A stretch of DNA of 64,000 bases from Chromobotia macracanthus. Taxonomy: Eukaryota; Chordata; Actinopteri; Cypriniformes; Botiidae. The stretch covers positions 3,500,001-3,564,000 of the forward strand of contig JAZGTH010000008.1 of NCBI GenBank assembly GCA_036877525.1, written 5' to 3'. A program made the translations under genes and the position numbers. The notes under the pieces are model-generated. The model was given only the letters and a program-made list of their open reading frames with translations. It made no database searches and was not told the origin of the DNA. Shown here one piece after another: positions 39,501-51,420 of the stretch (within the stretch, counting starts at the first letter, position 1; every line of letters starts with the position of its first letter).

Positions 39501-42500
39501 CACTTGAAGAAAATGCAAGTCATGTCGCTGTAGCCAGTAAAGACCATAAACTCTGGTGTAGCAAAATGGCCACACCTGACAAAGGCAGCAGGGGAGAAGC
39601 TGATGATGCAATGGTTGATGAAGCAAATTAGCAGGTTGGGGGATATGGGCGTGTGGGGGGCGGCATCCACGGCTGCAATCAAGAGATTAACCTTTCAATC
39701 CAGGTGTAATCACTGCAAAATTCCACTTGAGTGTGTGAACAAATGGAAAACGGAACTGCGTGTGCGCTTACGTGTTTGTGGGTGTACATGCGTGCAAACA
39801 AGTGTGTGTGCACAAAGACTGGTGATTGACTGAAATGCACAGGGACAAGCTGTTTACCAGCCTGATAGAGACACCTGCTCTCCCCCCCACACACACACTC
39901 TGTACTCCTGCTCACACCTCCATTTGCACATAACAAACAATTAAATCCCAGTTATATAAGGCAGTATAATCTGTTCATTTTGAAAAGTTAAATTACAAAG
40001 TATATATTTTACACCACATGATACAAGATGTATCATGTTGGTTTATTTTCTTTTTACAGTTAAATAAACCTACTGAGACCAGTAGGCTCTGACCCTGCTG
40101 AACTCCACACCACCAGTCTAACTACACCTGCACTGGTTCCAGTACTTATGAACTCATTTGCACTATTCGTATTTGCACAGTCTGTTACTATTACTAATAC
40201 TAATCTTATTTTGCACATATGTACATTGTTTAATGGTCAGGTTCTTCTTACTTGCACTACCAAGATATTTTGCACATTCTGTACATTGTTCAACATTCAT
40301 ACTATTTGCACTACTCATACACAACATTTTTGCACATATAACTATCTGTATTTCTATTGCTGCTGTTTTTCCATACCTCACACGTATCCTTATATTTGCA
40401 CCCGCTGCTCATATTATGCACACTTTTTGTAAATATTGTATATTTTCAACTCCCCTGCACTTATCTGTATATATAAATCACTATATTCCTGCACTTCTGG
40501 TTATATGCTAACTGCATTTCATTAGCTCTGTACTTGTACTCGGCATAATGACAATAAAGTTGAATCTAATCTAAAATGAATAATAATTCATGTCACTCAA
40601 CTGGATTGGTATTAGTACAGAGCATGTGCTGTCACTTTAAATATCTGCACTGCCACTCGATCTATTCTGACAATGGTCTGGATGACACACTATGTCCATC
40701 TTGCAGTTGGTTAAACCAACATTCAACATTGTGTGACCGCATCCACTAATGACCAGCAAATGGAAATTCAACATGCCCTAGTATGCTTCACATCAATGAA
40801 AGAGAAACTATTAGGTTGCTATGGCAACTCAGCAGTGGTTTTGGTTCAGCACAGTGCTGCCTCCACTGAGGCATTATGGGTTCTTCATAATCAAATTAAG
40901 GGCCTTAAGGAAACGGTGTTTCAAAACTGGGCATCCCTGTACTACATGTTTCGTGTTTCTATTGCATGTGCCAAGGCGAGCATCGCTATTGCCAATATTC
41001 TTGTTTGAGGATCTTAACAAATCTTAAGTATAAAACTTTGGCACATAACTTGTACCACACAGGTTGTGCTACAGACATAAATAACAGCTTGTGCCATTAG
41101 ATGTTCACCTGGGACTGCATTTTCTTGTGGTGCCATTAGCCATCAGTGTTACCGTGACGTAATTTCCCTGCCTCTCCAGAGTGATTAGTCACATGTCATT
41201 TATGACTCAACTGATTGGATCAAAAAAATGCCTGGAATGCTCATGATGGATCCCTTTTCTTGCTAAAATAACAATAATAATACTAAATAATAATAAAATA
41301 ATAAAATAATCAGTTTTTACATGGTTAGAATGGATGTTAAACACTGGACAGCAGTTATCTGGGCCTCCAAGCATGTTTTGAGATGATATAGATATAAACA
41401 GGCCATCTCCTGCTGTGCCCTGGAGCTTTTAGGGGTGTGTCACTGAGTGGAAGTCATGTTATTGAAAACAGGGCCATGCATCTTCCTGTGAACCCTAGCT
41501 TTGGGCAGTACTATTAGAAAACTGCAGACTTGTTTGTCCAGAGGTACAAAGTTAAACAGGTTTGACACGACTATGCTGACCTGATAGAAATTCCTCAAAC
41601 CGCCAGCCATCCTGTGCGCCTGTTGTTTGTCAATCACTAAAATAAACGGGTATGATGGGGACAGCAGGGAAAGCAACACAGGGCAGAGGCGATCCATACT
41701 CTGCATTGATTTTAGATTGTTCCAGTATTTCCAATCCACCTACCCCATCAGCCCTGCAAAGCAGGATGGGAAGGGTCAGTTCTTGTAATACCACTTTATG
41801 AGGCTGGTCTTGTGTGCTGTTGTGGAGCAATATGATACACTGGCACAAACACACAAAGTCAAATACATTTAGCATAACTTACTACAAATACAGCATGATC
41901 TGAACAGAGAAGTTGTCTCTGAAGTTGTGAAGTTGTTGCATTATTGTACCTACAACTGTAAACTGCACTAGAATTAGCTCACTTGTAGAGTTATGGATTT
42001 GAGCATACTCCTACCTCCTAAAACTGCTTTAAGAGTTAGCCATTATATTGAGGATTTCTTTCTGATGGCGAAATAAATGGGCAAAAAATCATATATTGCT
42101 ACAGTAAAGGAAAGACCTTAGCTATACAGTATACTGGAGATTTGGTTGACCAGAAAAACTATCATTTGCAAGCAAACACAAACTCACATTTTTGTCAGAT
42201 GTCAAAATGTTGTTATTACTGCTTTGCTCGAAGCACCAACTTTATTTTAGAATGCTATAAAAATATCTGCCCTGCGCAGCATCCTTTTACAAAAAATGCT
42301 GTGTAAATAAATATCTGGATTAGTTGTATAAAAACTGCCAACCCTACTCTACCCTATTAACTTAAAATAGCTCTCAAGTTACTGGCCAGCAGCCCTTTCG
42401 TAACTAGCAAAAAACTGGTTCATTCACAGTTTTTCCAGTTTCCACTTGGTGTTTTGGAACCTTTACATACAATTCATTTTAAACGTTTTTGGCAACACTT

Positions 42501-45466
42501 ATATGAATGCTTCAGGTTAACAATGTCACAAACACATGAAGTAAACACCAGACAAAACCAATACAAACTCTTTTGTGTCACTTGTTCCATATGTGTTTCT
42601 TTACATTATGGATACAGGTGGAGTTTATTAGGTGACCAGAAAAGCAGGAGCTGCTTTTTTCCTAAGCAGGAAAATAGCCTCAAAAACGGAGCAGAAGGGA
42701 AGACAAAGATTAAATTAAAATAATTTTTTCTGTCCTTCATACAGAATATTGACCAAATATTGTTTCTTTATTACAGATGCTGCATAAAACTAACTTATGC
42801 AGATTATACTCTAAAAATTACTAACAGAAATTATAGGTAGAGTAAAAATCCTTCCAAATTTGTAAATTTTTTTAAAGTTGTATAATTCACAGACTGATAT
42901 AGAACAAGTGTCAGTGTTTTGGTTTTGCGAGGGAAATTTGATTTAATTTATTAAATTTAATTTATTAATTTAAATTTTATTTATTTGCGAGGGAAATTGT
43001 ATTTGGAAACTACTTCAAAAAATGAGCGTACACACATATCTCAATTAAGAAAGGCAAACCTTGTCACAAGACTAATGTATGTTTGCCGAGTGTCACAATG
43101 ATGTGTACATACCAAAGATTACACAGTTCTCCCAATGATGTTGTCAAATAAGTCATCTGCTTTGTGTAAAAGAGTGTCTACAAGAGGCACTTAGCCAAAC
43201 ATTTACTCAAGGAAGTCATTATGTTGTTAATAAACTTAGTTTGTGGAAGAACATCATGACATCGAATCAGAAGTGAGGAGGGGGGAGACTGATTGGAGGG
43301 GGGTAAAGAGGCATGACAGTTTTCAGCGCTAAGTTCATCAACTACTGTTAAAACAGAATGGAACAAACAGTGTCCACCCAAAAGCTAAACACAGTCTGTT
43401 GCTCTTGGAAACAAGCTGAGCAAACAACAGTGTGTGCATGGGAATACAGGAATACCATAATATATCTGTTACTTGCTGAACTATATCTGTAACATACTGT
43501 ATGCATGTGAAACCATATGGAAAAGCTTTGCAGGCTATCATCCAAGATGGAGGGCTGCTCCAAACAACACTTTAGATTTGGAATTGAATCCTGACATAAG
43601 GACAGAACAGACGTGGAGAAAGAAACCACATGTAGATCTATACAGACCTAGACTGTAATATTTTTTGAAGAAAATGTGAATGGTTCTTGTTTGCCTGTGC
43701 AAAAGTGTTGCAAGCACCACTAACAACTGGCAGCCGTGACTACCAAGTCAGCTTTCACCCAATCACCTCTTGAACTTCGCGCACCCACTGAAAAACTGCT
43801 TAAGCATAAAACAAAAAAGTAATGAAATGTATGACAATAATCATATTCTGTGCGTCATTGTGCTACTGCTAAACCTGGCAAAATATTTCAATGGAAATAA
43901 AGGATACAGCAGCTTTCTCTGTGGAATCAGCTACTGTACTCCAGTTGATGGCACTGTACAATCCATGCCGAGAAATTGATTCAATTTCCATTTCATGATT
44001 CTAATTTTCTTACACTGAGTCATCAGTGGTAAGTTCAAGGTAAGTGAAGTACTATGACAGTTGTTTAGTCTTGGATTTGTTGAGGAACTGTGTAATGGAA
44101 CTCTAAAATGTTCCTCAAAACAGTGAGTGTCCACTGCCACACAAGCCTTGGAAATGTCATCAGTCCAACACAGCTTGGCAAAATCTCCCCAAAATCTTTT
44201 CCACTAGATTGAACATTGTGGCTCTCAATGCTCACACATTTACACGCCAGATTATTAATAGAAAATAAAAAGTTTGTTTCCATAGCAACTGTTATAGTCC
44301 ATATGGAAAGTGTCTCCTCCTGTTGCCAAGACAACCAACCCACGATGAACTCACAGTTGAACGATGCAGAGAGCTGTTGATCTATCCCCAAACAAGCCTT
44401 GACAACATACAAAACCCACCTTAAGAATAGAGTTTAATTATGATGGAAATCTCAACGCTGGAGAAAGTGAATCTCGTTCCACAAAATACATTTTATGAAG
44501 CTAAAACTTACACTACAGAAAACTAGCTATGCAGTGTAGCTAATATTCTGACAAGAATATAAATGCCCTTTAACAACCAAAAGCCACTGCCTAATAGCCT
44601 ACTTATACGATTAAGACCTTACCATTTGTCCTAATTAGATTTGGAACAGTATAACATCATAACATGTCTAACATGTTGTGTCCTTTTGTGTTCTCATTAA
44701 AACCACTGGAACCGGAGCAGTGGAAACCAGTCCTTAACTCCTGTTTAAATAAATGAAAACATAATTCCCCTTCTCTCTCGCTCACACAGACACTTACCGC
44801 AGGAAGATTCCATTAGGATTTCACGTTGCTCTGGTCACAGAATCCAGAGCCCTGAACATTCCAACTCCTGTGCAGTAACTAAAGGTCAACTCACACACTC
44901 AAAATCTATACAAGCCCAATAAATCTGCCCTAGGAATGGCCCCCAGTATTAAACTGGCTGGGAGCAAACATGTGTAAGTGTTTCAGAAGTATTGCCCAAG
45001 CTCTCAGAGGACTAAAGAGCAATCCTCTGTGTTATTAACATCCACTCTGCTGGGGATGGCTTGGAGATTTTAATTTAAAAAGAAGGAATTTCTTGCCTAG
45101 CTTTAAGCATAAATGCAGTGTCAAAATTAAACTGCACCTTTGTTTACCCAATAAAAATTTGAGTGGGGTATTAAAAGCTGTTTTTTCTACTTTAAGTTCA
45201 AAAAAAGTTTAAAATCTATGGGAACTTCCATGCTAACATAAGCGACACAAAAAGTTCCTCTGTGTAGTGTAACACAGTGTGAACGAGTGTGATTAATGTC
45301 AGGAAGAAACGGCTGTCATCAACTGAAATGTAAACAGAAGCTGTAGCTTTGCTGCTGCTAAAAGTTTTAACAAAACTTACGTTCCCAAAACCTCTTTGAA
45401 GTCGTAGATTTCCTTGATGTTAGATGTTTTCTTCTTCCAAGAGTGTCCATCCTCTCCCAAAGGCAT
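26509..45466 (-). CDS. camk1: CaMKI-type calcium/calmodulin-dependent protein kinase, complete, ten coding exons
   Basis: Coding exons on the - strand, 5' to 3': 45466-45381, 35496-35365, 32419-32345, 29970-29832, 29049-28923, 28395-28320, 28238-28126, 27609-27531, 26926-26839, 26655-26509. All junctions are GT-AG and the sum is 1062 nt, 353 aa. The product is a cytosolic/nuclear Ser/Thr kinase activated by Ca2+/calmodulin and by CaMKK phosphorylation (family knowledge). Visible features: Gly-rich loop LGTGAFSEV (27-35), VAIK lysine K50, HRDLKPEN with catalytic D142, DFG at 163-165, activation-loop threonine T178 in MSTACGTPGY, and APE at 187-189. The autoinhibitory and calmodulin-binding segment is about 277-320 (KKNFAKSKWKQAFNATAVV). 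The tail LQLGTSQEGQ and the start WKKKTSNIKEIYDFKEVLG resemble CAMK1 (alpha) more than CAMK1D. However, IPKKALEGKENS and the ccdc3 neighbour recall CAMK1D, so paralogue assignment is less sure than family. Exon 45491-45381 begins with 11 nt of coding-side sequence plus 5'UTR after acceptor GCTCAG. No lesions are seen. Confidence 0.93.
27004..27045 (+). mobile_element. Solo end of a fish palindromic DNA transposon
   Basis: GGTTCACCCAAAAATGAAGA then TTCTGTCATTATTTTAC is the left-end module complementary in type to the end at 21148-21310. It sits in the intron between kinase exons 8 and 9. Confidence 0.5.
29425..29560 (-). mobile_element. tRNA-derived SINE, reverse orientation
   Basis: On the - strand it reads TGGCCTAACAGATAGCTGTG, then a B-box-like GTGAGTTCGAATTTGGC and a 3' part TTCCTGGTCCTGTTTCC followed by a CATCATCATTTCCTGTC block. 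This is a tRNA-derived head of a different SINE type from the 55.2-kb copy. It lies between kinase exons 4 and 5. Confidence 0.65.
29971..32344 (-). other. CaMKI intron 3
   Basis: A 2.4-kb intron without additional exons. It contains a short CA run near 31380 and GTTGCTAGGG tandem motifs at about 31865-31935. Confidence 0.65.
31865..31935. repeat. GTTGCTAGGG tandem motif cluster
   Basis: Four near-consecutive units of the form GGTTGCTAGGGCGTTGCTAG within 70 bp, the same motif class as 7073-7160. Confidence 0.6.
33195..33451 (-). pseudogene. Tc1/mariner-like transposase relic, internally deleted
   Basis: The - strand frame contains an N-terminal Tc1-like patch (ENVRGQRRMGRLVRDDRKAT) followed almost at once by the C-terminal patch LTWPPQSPDLNSIEHLWDVV. 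In full-length Tc1 transposases these are separated by about 200 residues, so most of the DNA-binding and catalytic domain, including the first two acidic catalytic residues, is deleted. The PPQSPDLNSIEHLWD motif precedes the third catalytic residue. Not functional. Confidence 0.85.
33473..33547. repeat. (AT)n microsatellite
   Basis: A 75-bp AT run lying between the Tc1 relic and the right inverted repeat of that segment. Confidence 0.95.
40075..40573 (+). mobile_element. Probable 3' end of a non-LTR retrotransposon (LINE)
   Basis: A pyrimidine-rich sequence with many TTGCAC/TTTGCACA repeats ends in ATGACAATAAAGTTGAATCT followed by an AATCTAA pair. A 3' end with ATGACAATAAAGTTGAATCTAA is a recurrent terminus of fish LINE-type repeats, and the terminal TCTAATCTAA looks like the short tandem tail of such elements. 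No reverse transcriptase is present here, consistent with 5' truncation. The class assignment is inference. Confidence 0.6.
42924..42998. repeat. 15-bp direct repeat flanking an AT palindrome
   Basis: TTTGCGAGGGAAATT occurs at 42924-42938 and 42984-42998, with a TTTAATTTATTAAATTTAA-type AT-rich, partly palindromic spacer between. It may be a local duplication or a target-site duplication around a tiny insertion. Confidence 0.6.
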
Positions 45467-45491
45467 TTTGCAACGGTCAGCAATGGAGAAG

Positions 45492-48400
45492 CTGAGCAAA
45501 AATGACAGAATCATTCAGTTACTATAAAATTATGTGTATGTGAAATAATTCTACAAATGCATGATATATTCTCTATATACATCTTACACTACGATATACA
45601 ACATTTTCATTTATTTAGTTACCATTCAGTAACTAGAGGTTCAGATAAGGTTCATTAACCTTCAGCTCACCACGTAGAAGTCTTAAGGAGTAGAAGTCTG
45701 CAATTTCATTTACTAGTGCTACAGGACAACACTAGGTTTAGGTAATTAGGTGCAGTCTGCATAGTCAAATTTATGTAGCTGTGTAGCTGTGTGTTTGACA
45801 AGACTGACTGTCTTTAAGGTACAGTTTATGACTTTATGAGTGAATCATGTGAGACTATATTGTGCAAAGTGTGTGACTACCAAATTCACCCTTTGGACTT
45901 TGTGTTTGTGGGAACTGTAATTACTAAAAAAAGCTTTATGTCACAGCAAGCTCAACATCTGTCTGTTTTTCTTTCAGGAATTCTATAGGCATCTGGGAAC
46001 AATATCTGACATCAGCCCTGTCTCAGATTTCAATGAGACAAAAGAGAGTAAAGTAAGTCAGTCGCCTGCAGGACCACATGAATATATCTTCACAGCTCAA
46101 AATGGGCTTGTTATAGCACATTATTTTGTGCATACAAAGACAAATATGAGAGTTTAATGGTAAAAATTTGAGTATTGGTTCTATAAACCTAGTTAAGTTA
46201 CTTGCATTTAAATATGGTATAAAATATGGTATAACAAATTATATGTAATAAATGTCCAGGGGTCAAAAACAGTGAATCTCCACTTGGGGAAAAAAACACA
46301 TATACCTGGCACTTACAAGCTGTATACTTGATCAATATTTCCACCACAGATTACTAATACCCTCATTCACAAACAAATTATGGAATTATTAATCAAAAAC
46401 CGCTGCATAATTTTCTTGCAAATGTTTTAGTTGTCAATGGAACTGTGGCCCTGTGATATAAATGAATGAATGACTCATTGGCTCTGGTAACTGTAAAGGG
46501 CCATTTACACTGACAGCAACCAGAAGCCATTCATTTTTTAAGGCAACATGAGTGTCTGAGATTGCTGGAGATGTGACAAAGCAGAGTTTTATGCAAATGT
46601 GTTGTAGCAGCAAACTATTTGCCAACTGCTATGTTAATATTGCTGAAATTGAGTAGAAACTCAGGCTAGTGACCAAGAGCGCATAGACCAGTTGACCTCA
46701 GACAATTTAATCAGCAGTCAGTGTGAACGCCCTTTAAGCATTAATAATCCACTTTAAAAAAACACTATATTATGCTGGAATGCTAAAATGTGAATGCTAT
46801 ATTTCAGGTCTGACATTGTAACACAGAACATATGATTTTTTGTAAATCTGTAAAACAGTGTTTTGCCATTTGATTTTCAACGACAATTCATAAGTCATCA
46901 GCAAGTATTGGATGTAGACTGTGAATGCCACTGTCTGTCTGACACAGCCGTAGGGAATTCCTAAATTCAAAAATAACATTTATGCAGTTTTGCACATTTG
47001 GTCAGCCTACAAGCGAGCGATATTCAGCAATCACGTTCTGGTGAGACTCACGACTACTCTGTTGTGTGTGGGTTTGTTGTGTCTATTTTAGGCAGTGCAG
47101 AGGCATTTCTACAAGCTAAAAGCTGGCACCAACAATCCCCCCCACTGTACACATCTCTTGTAGACAACAATGAAAGGGCCTCTCAGCCTAAAATAAGCAG
47201 CTTAGCATCACCCCTATCTTTGGAACCAAGCGAAACTGTGTGGTGTGCTAAGTGTTGCCTAACCATAGCGCTCAACTCTACAGTTTTTAACTATAAACTA
47301 TTGGTGGTATGCAATTTACATGACGCTGGTTCTGACAACGTCAGGTAATGTCAATGGGAACCTGGTAATCTACGTTGTGTTTAGATCCAAATGGCAATTT
47401 GACGGAGCAGCTGCAGTGGGATTTGGGTTGTTAAAGCAAACAGTTGGGTAAATACTCTCTGGTAAATATTGGAGCTGGTTTACATTTGTGTTAATTGTTT
47501 CATAAGCCAAGATAACACATTTACTCTTTTCTGAAACAGTCCCAGCTAACAGTTTTATGTTGTAGAAACATTTCCCTAACATTTCCATTATGTAACAAAA
47601 GAAAACATTCTAGGAAAGGTCAAAATGTCCAGTTTTTTTGACGTTGTATTATTGTTATAGCTTTGTTATAATAATGTTAATAATGTTATAATAATGTTAT
47701 TCAAACATTTTTTTATATTTCTTTAACATTTTTATGTTTAACTACAAAAAATGTTTTTCAAATGTTCTAAAATGTTCTGCAAAGTCATTGCTCACTTTGT
47801 CACATTTAGAAATGTTTAGGAACGCTCCAAGTTAAATAAAGTTTAAACTTTGAAGCATTCTGTTGATTGGAAATCAACAGCATAAAAGACTGTAAAATGA
47901 CAGACTGTAAAAATGCACCAACTGAAGGCTTTGTGTTTTGTTTTGGAGGGTATTATCAGATCACACTAGACTACTGGATATGCTGTATTAGAACATACTT
48001 ACTGGCCTGACACACTGAATAAATACTCACTTCTTAATGTACTTTGCTGCACTACAGCAAAAAACGAAAGTTGTATTGTTACATAAATGCTACAATCACA
48101 CTTTCATTTGCTTAAACATTTCACAAATGGATCTTTTATTGTGAAACACTTTGCAGGCATTAACTGAAACATTGAAATCTGAATGGCTACCAGCATTACC
48201 AACATTTAATGGGTTACTAATTAAAATATTTTGTAACTGTCTATAAAAACATTTTGAAGACTTTGAAATCTAATACAAATGTGGTTGTACAAAGGTTTCC
48301 CCACTGTAACTCTATTTCAAAGTTTGTTTTAACAAACTAAGGAAGCAATGAAGTGTATTGGTAGTGGTAATTAACAGCATGCCACAGACAGTGAATAAAA

Positions 48401-51201
48401 CTCCATGTTAGAATATTGCTTTGAAATATGGGCAGTCTCTCTTTAGATTGGTATACTTTCTTCAAACTTCTGCATTCCAGACAGTTGGCAAGCTCAAGAC
48501 AGCTATTGACAACCAAGAGAAGACTGCAGGAAAGTAGGTAACATGGATACATGCATAGGACAGTGAAGACACTAAATCCCTTCTATCGACAATTGTTTTG
48601 TGTTTGAAAACCACAGGAGCATACACATATATCCTCGAGCTAGACTAAACTCGATCCAGTTCTCCCCAGGCAAGCAAATGTGAACATACACCAAAGAGTC
48701 AAAGGAATCCCATATCTCAGGCAAGATGTTTTAAGAGTTGTACACATAGGCATCTCATGTCATAAGAAAATGCCTGCTAGATATTTGTACCAATACATGC
48801 AGGTACAAGGGTTTTGATTCACTATTTGTTAGTGTGAAACAGCTCAGAGGTCGTAAAGTAGATTGCAAAACACAGCTATAAACTACCCCACATACAAAGG
48901 AGAATGAAAAGGCAAGCTTACAGGATTGAAACAGACACATCCATACACAATGCTACCATCTAGATCAACATGCAGCATTCAGATCATGTTGAGTTCATCA
49001 AACAGAAGATGAAGATACTCACTGGTTTCCCATGGCTGCTCAGAGGAGGACAGATACAGAAAGATACACAGTGACGCCAAAACCTTTAGCAGGACTGAGC
49101 AGTCACGTTTACACCCGGAACATTCACAAATTGTGTTAACAGAGTTTGTCATGGGTGCTTGTGACCACAAATTTTACTTTGCCTTTTAAGGTGAGCACTT
49201 TGACCACAACTCAATCAGGAAGAAACGCAATTTTATACTTATCACAGTAGCCACAGCGAGCCTCTTCCCCGAGAAAGGTTCTACTACCGGCTGTGTAAAA
49301 ACAGGCTGTATAAAATGACTGTCCCTCCCCTTCTGTTTATACTAGTTTAAAAATCAACATTACCAACTATATCAATCCAGACTATAGAATTAAACCAACA
49401 ACAATTCTAGCTGTTTTTGTCATTGAGAGCGTGTCCATATAGGCAATTTTTGAAGTGAATGAAAATTCCAGGAAATAATAATAATATACCGGACTGGAAA
49501 AATTACATGTACTGAAAAAGTACATGTAATCCACATGCTGTTTATAGACAAGGTCAAAGTTCAAGTCTTATTTACAGTACCATTATGACAGATACCTTTA
49601 TTTGTCAGTGCTTTATTATATCTCTCAGTCTTCTTTGGGCCTCCATTAAAGTATATAGCTCTTCAGCTAACATTGTTCTAAAGGGAAGTGAATGTCAAGG
49701 GAAAGCACAGGGAAGGTCCGCTAAGGGTTACTTCCTTCTACAGCTGAACAGATAAGACTCAACAAGATGGACATGTTATAATCAGCCCCAACATTAACAT
49801 GTCTATATGCACATCACCATCACAGCTCACGATGGCTGATAACAGCTTGATCTATTCTAGTCTACCAGCTTAACTGAGCAAACTGCCTGGTACAAACCAC
49901 ATCCCATGATGACTTATTAACCGCTAAAACTGGCTCACCCCTCAACAAAACTTTGCAGCAAGCATCAGAAGACAACAAAAGTGCTTGAAATAATGAAGAC
50001 ATTGGCTGCTTGTAAAACACAATAAAAGTAGGAAATAGCACAAGAATGCAAGAAACAGAGAAAGTGAAAGTGAAGAGGAAACATGTGGAACCACTTGATA
50101 GACTTGGTAAAAAAAAAAATGAGATAAGAGAATATTAAAGGGGCTAAAAAAATGGAGAAGTTTCAGTCTAACAGTTTGTTCTTTTGACGTCAAATAAAGA
50201 GCAATGTGGTTTCACATATTTTGAAGGGATCAACTTATTTTTATTTTATTTCTCCCTGAGCCTCATTTATAATGTTATCGTTTTAGGCTAACAGCTATCA
50301 TATAGTTTTAATTTCTATTTTCCATCCACCCCACCTCAGAGTTAACGTTGTTTTGTATGTGTGCCTTGACACTAGTGTAAACACCCTTTTGTGACATAAA
50401 ATCTGTGCTTTGCTGCAATTATCAGCAAGCTATAGTTTTATGTTGAGTCCTATATAGTTTGGTAACTGTCCCTAAACTAACAGCCTCTTTGCTAAGCCTG
50501 CATTACATTGTGATCGGTTCACAAAACAATCCGTGTCAACTTCAGTCCCTCGTTTCTACCGATCGGAACCTTCAGAAGGACATGAAGGTCCACCAGCTTT
50601 TGGCGTTACATCCACACATTTATTCAATGGGACTAAGTTTTAAGTTTCCAGAGCTACAGTGTATTTTTATATTACAATAAACTCTATATCAAAAGATCAA
50701 GGGTAAAATTGTCCATTGATTGTTCATGCTATAACACCTTTAACAAAACAATAGTTTTTTTCTAATCACTCTCCTTTAAGATTAAATCAAGCCATTGGTT
50801 TCAGCGCATCCTAACCCCCAACATACTTTGAATGGTAAACCACATCCACCCTTCGACGCGAGATTTCCTTCGCGCACAACGGCTGCAAAAGCGCTTTAAG
50901 CAAACGGTACATAATTGTCATAAAGTCATATGGGACTGTCACAAACAATAAAGACAACAAACTCTAACCCAAATTAAGACTAAAATCGTTTATTATTGCA
51001 AGATGAACATGCATTTGCAAAGTAAACACTTTAATTATGTAGATAAAGGAATTTCCCATGGGTAATGTATTACATTGCATCAACATATAATAATACCAAC
51101 ATTGCAGACGATTGCAACGCATCGACCAACGCCAGTTATTTATCATGCATATATGTCCAGAATGTTTCCGTGTCAAATATTATGTGGTGGATGTTCATAC
51201 C
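45492..51201 (-). other. CaMKI 5' intron (within the 5'UTR)
   Basis: Acceptor CTCAG at 45496-45492 shows that the start-codon exon is preceded by an intron, so a non-coding first exon must lie upstream. The interval is AT-rich and otherwise empty apart from an exon-like segment on the opposite strand at 45978-46052. A 116-codon open frame at 46998-47348 has no family features. Confidence 0.5.
45978..46052 (+). other. Exon-like 75-nt open segment, unknown, inside the CaMKI 5' intron
   Basis: A strong acceptor (TGTTTTTCTTTCAG) ends at 45977 and a consensus donor (AAA/GTAAGTCA) follows 46052. The segment between is exactly 25 codons, open in frame 0: EFYRHLGTISDISPVSDFNE plus TKESK. The composition looks protein-like, but I do not recognise the product and no partner exons on the + strand were found. 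It could be an exon of a nested + strand gene, a relic, or chance. Confidence 0.3.
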
Positions 51202-51420
51202 TGCGTGTCGGAAAGGTGCAAAGGCGCGCGTCACTCGCCGTAGTAGGAACGCAGTGCGCTCTCACCAGATCTGCTGTTCTTCTGGGTCACCCAGTCTAAG
51301 TACCGCCCTGACCTGACGTCACCGCGCCTCTACATCTCTCCGCCAATCATATCTAAGAAGTCGCAGTCGCTCAAGCAATGGAGGCGGGGCTATGTCTGTG
51401 TCAGTGTACTTGAGAGTCTG
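51201..51420 (-). promoter_or_regulatory. CpG-rich promoter and candidate first exon of CaMKI
   Basis: CpG and G+C are clearly above the surroundings. A consensus - strand donor, CAG/GTATGA, lies at 51201/51200 and an alternative CTG/GTGAG at 51266. Further out are a full cAMP response element TGACGTCA (51314-51321), CCAAT (51343-51347) and a GC box GGAGGCGGGGC around 51380-51390. This would place a non-coding exon at about 51201-51300 with its promoter facing the nek4 relic. The factor sites are sequence matches only. Confidence 0.5.

Larger units (their letters stand above)
35497..45380 (-). other. CaMKI intron 1 of the coding region
   Basis: A 9.9-kb intron. It includes the 3' end of a probable LINE at 40075-40573 and an AT-rich segment with a direct repeat at 42924-42998. 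No exon-like segment was found. The open frames are short and lack family features. Confidence 0.6.

Noticed and set aside
40148..40511. Hydrophobic, Cys/Tyr-rich open frames of 94 and 117 codons
   Set aside because: They fall inside the pyrimidine-rich 3' end of a probable LINE and mirror its TTTGCACA repeats.
46998..47348. 116-codon open frame in the CaMKI 5' intron
   Set aside because: No domain, no conserved motif recognised and no splice partners; treated as chance.
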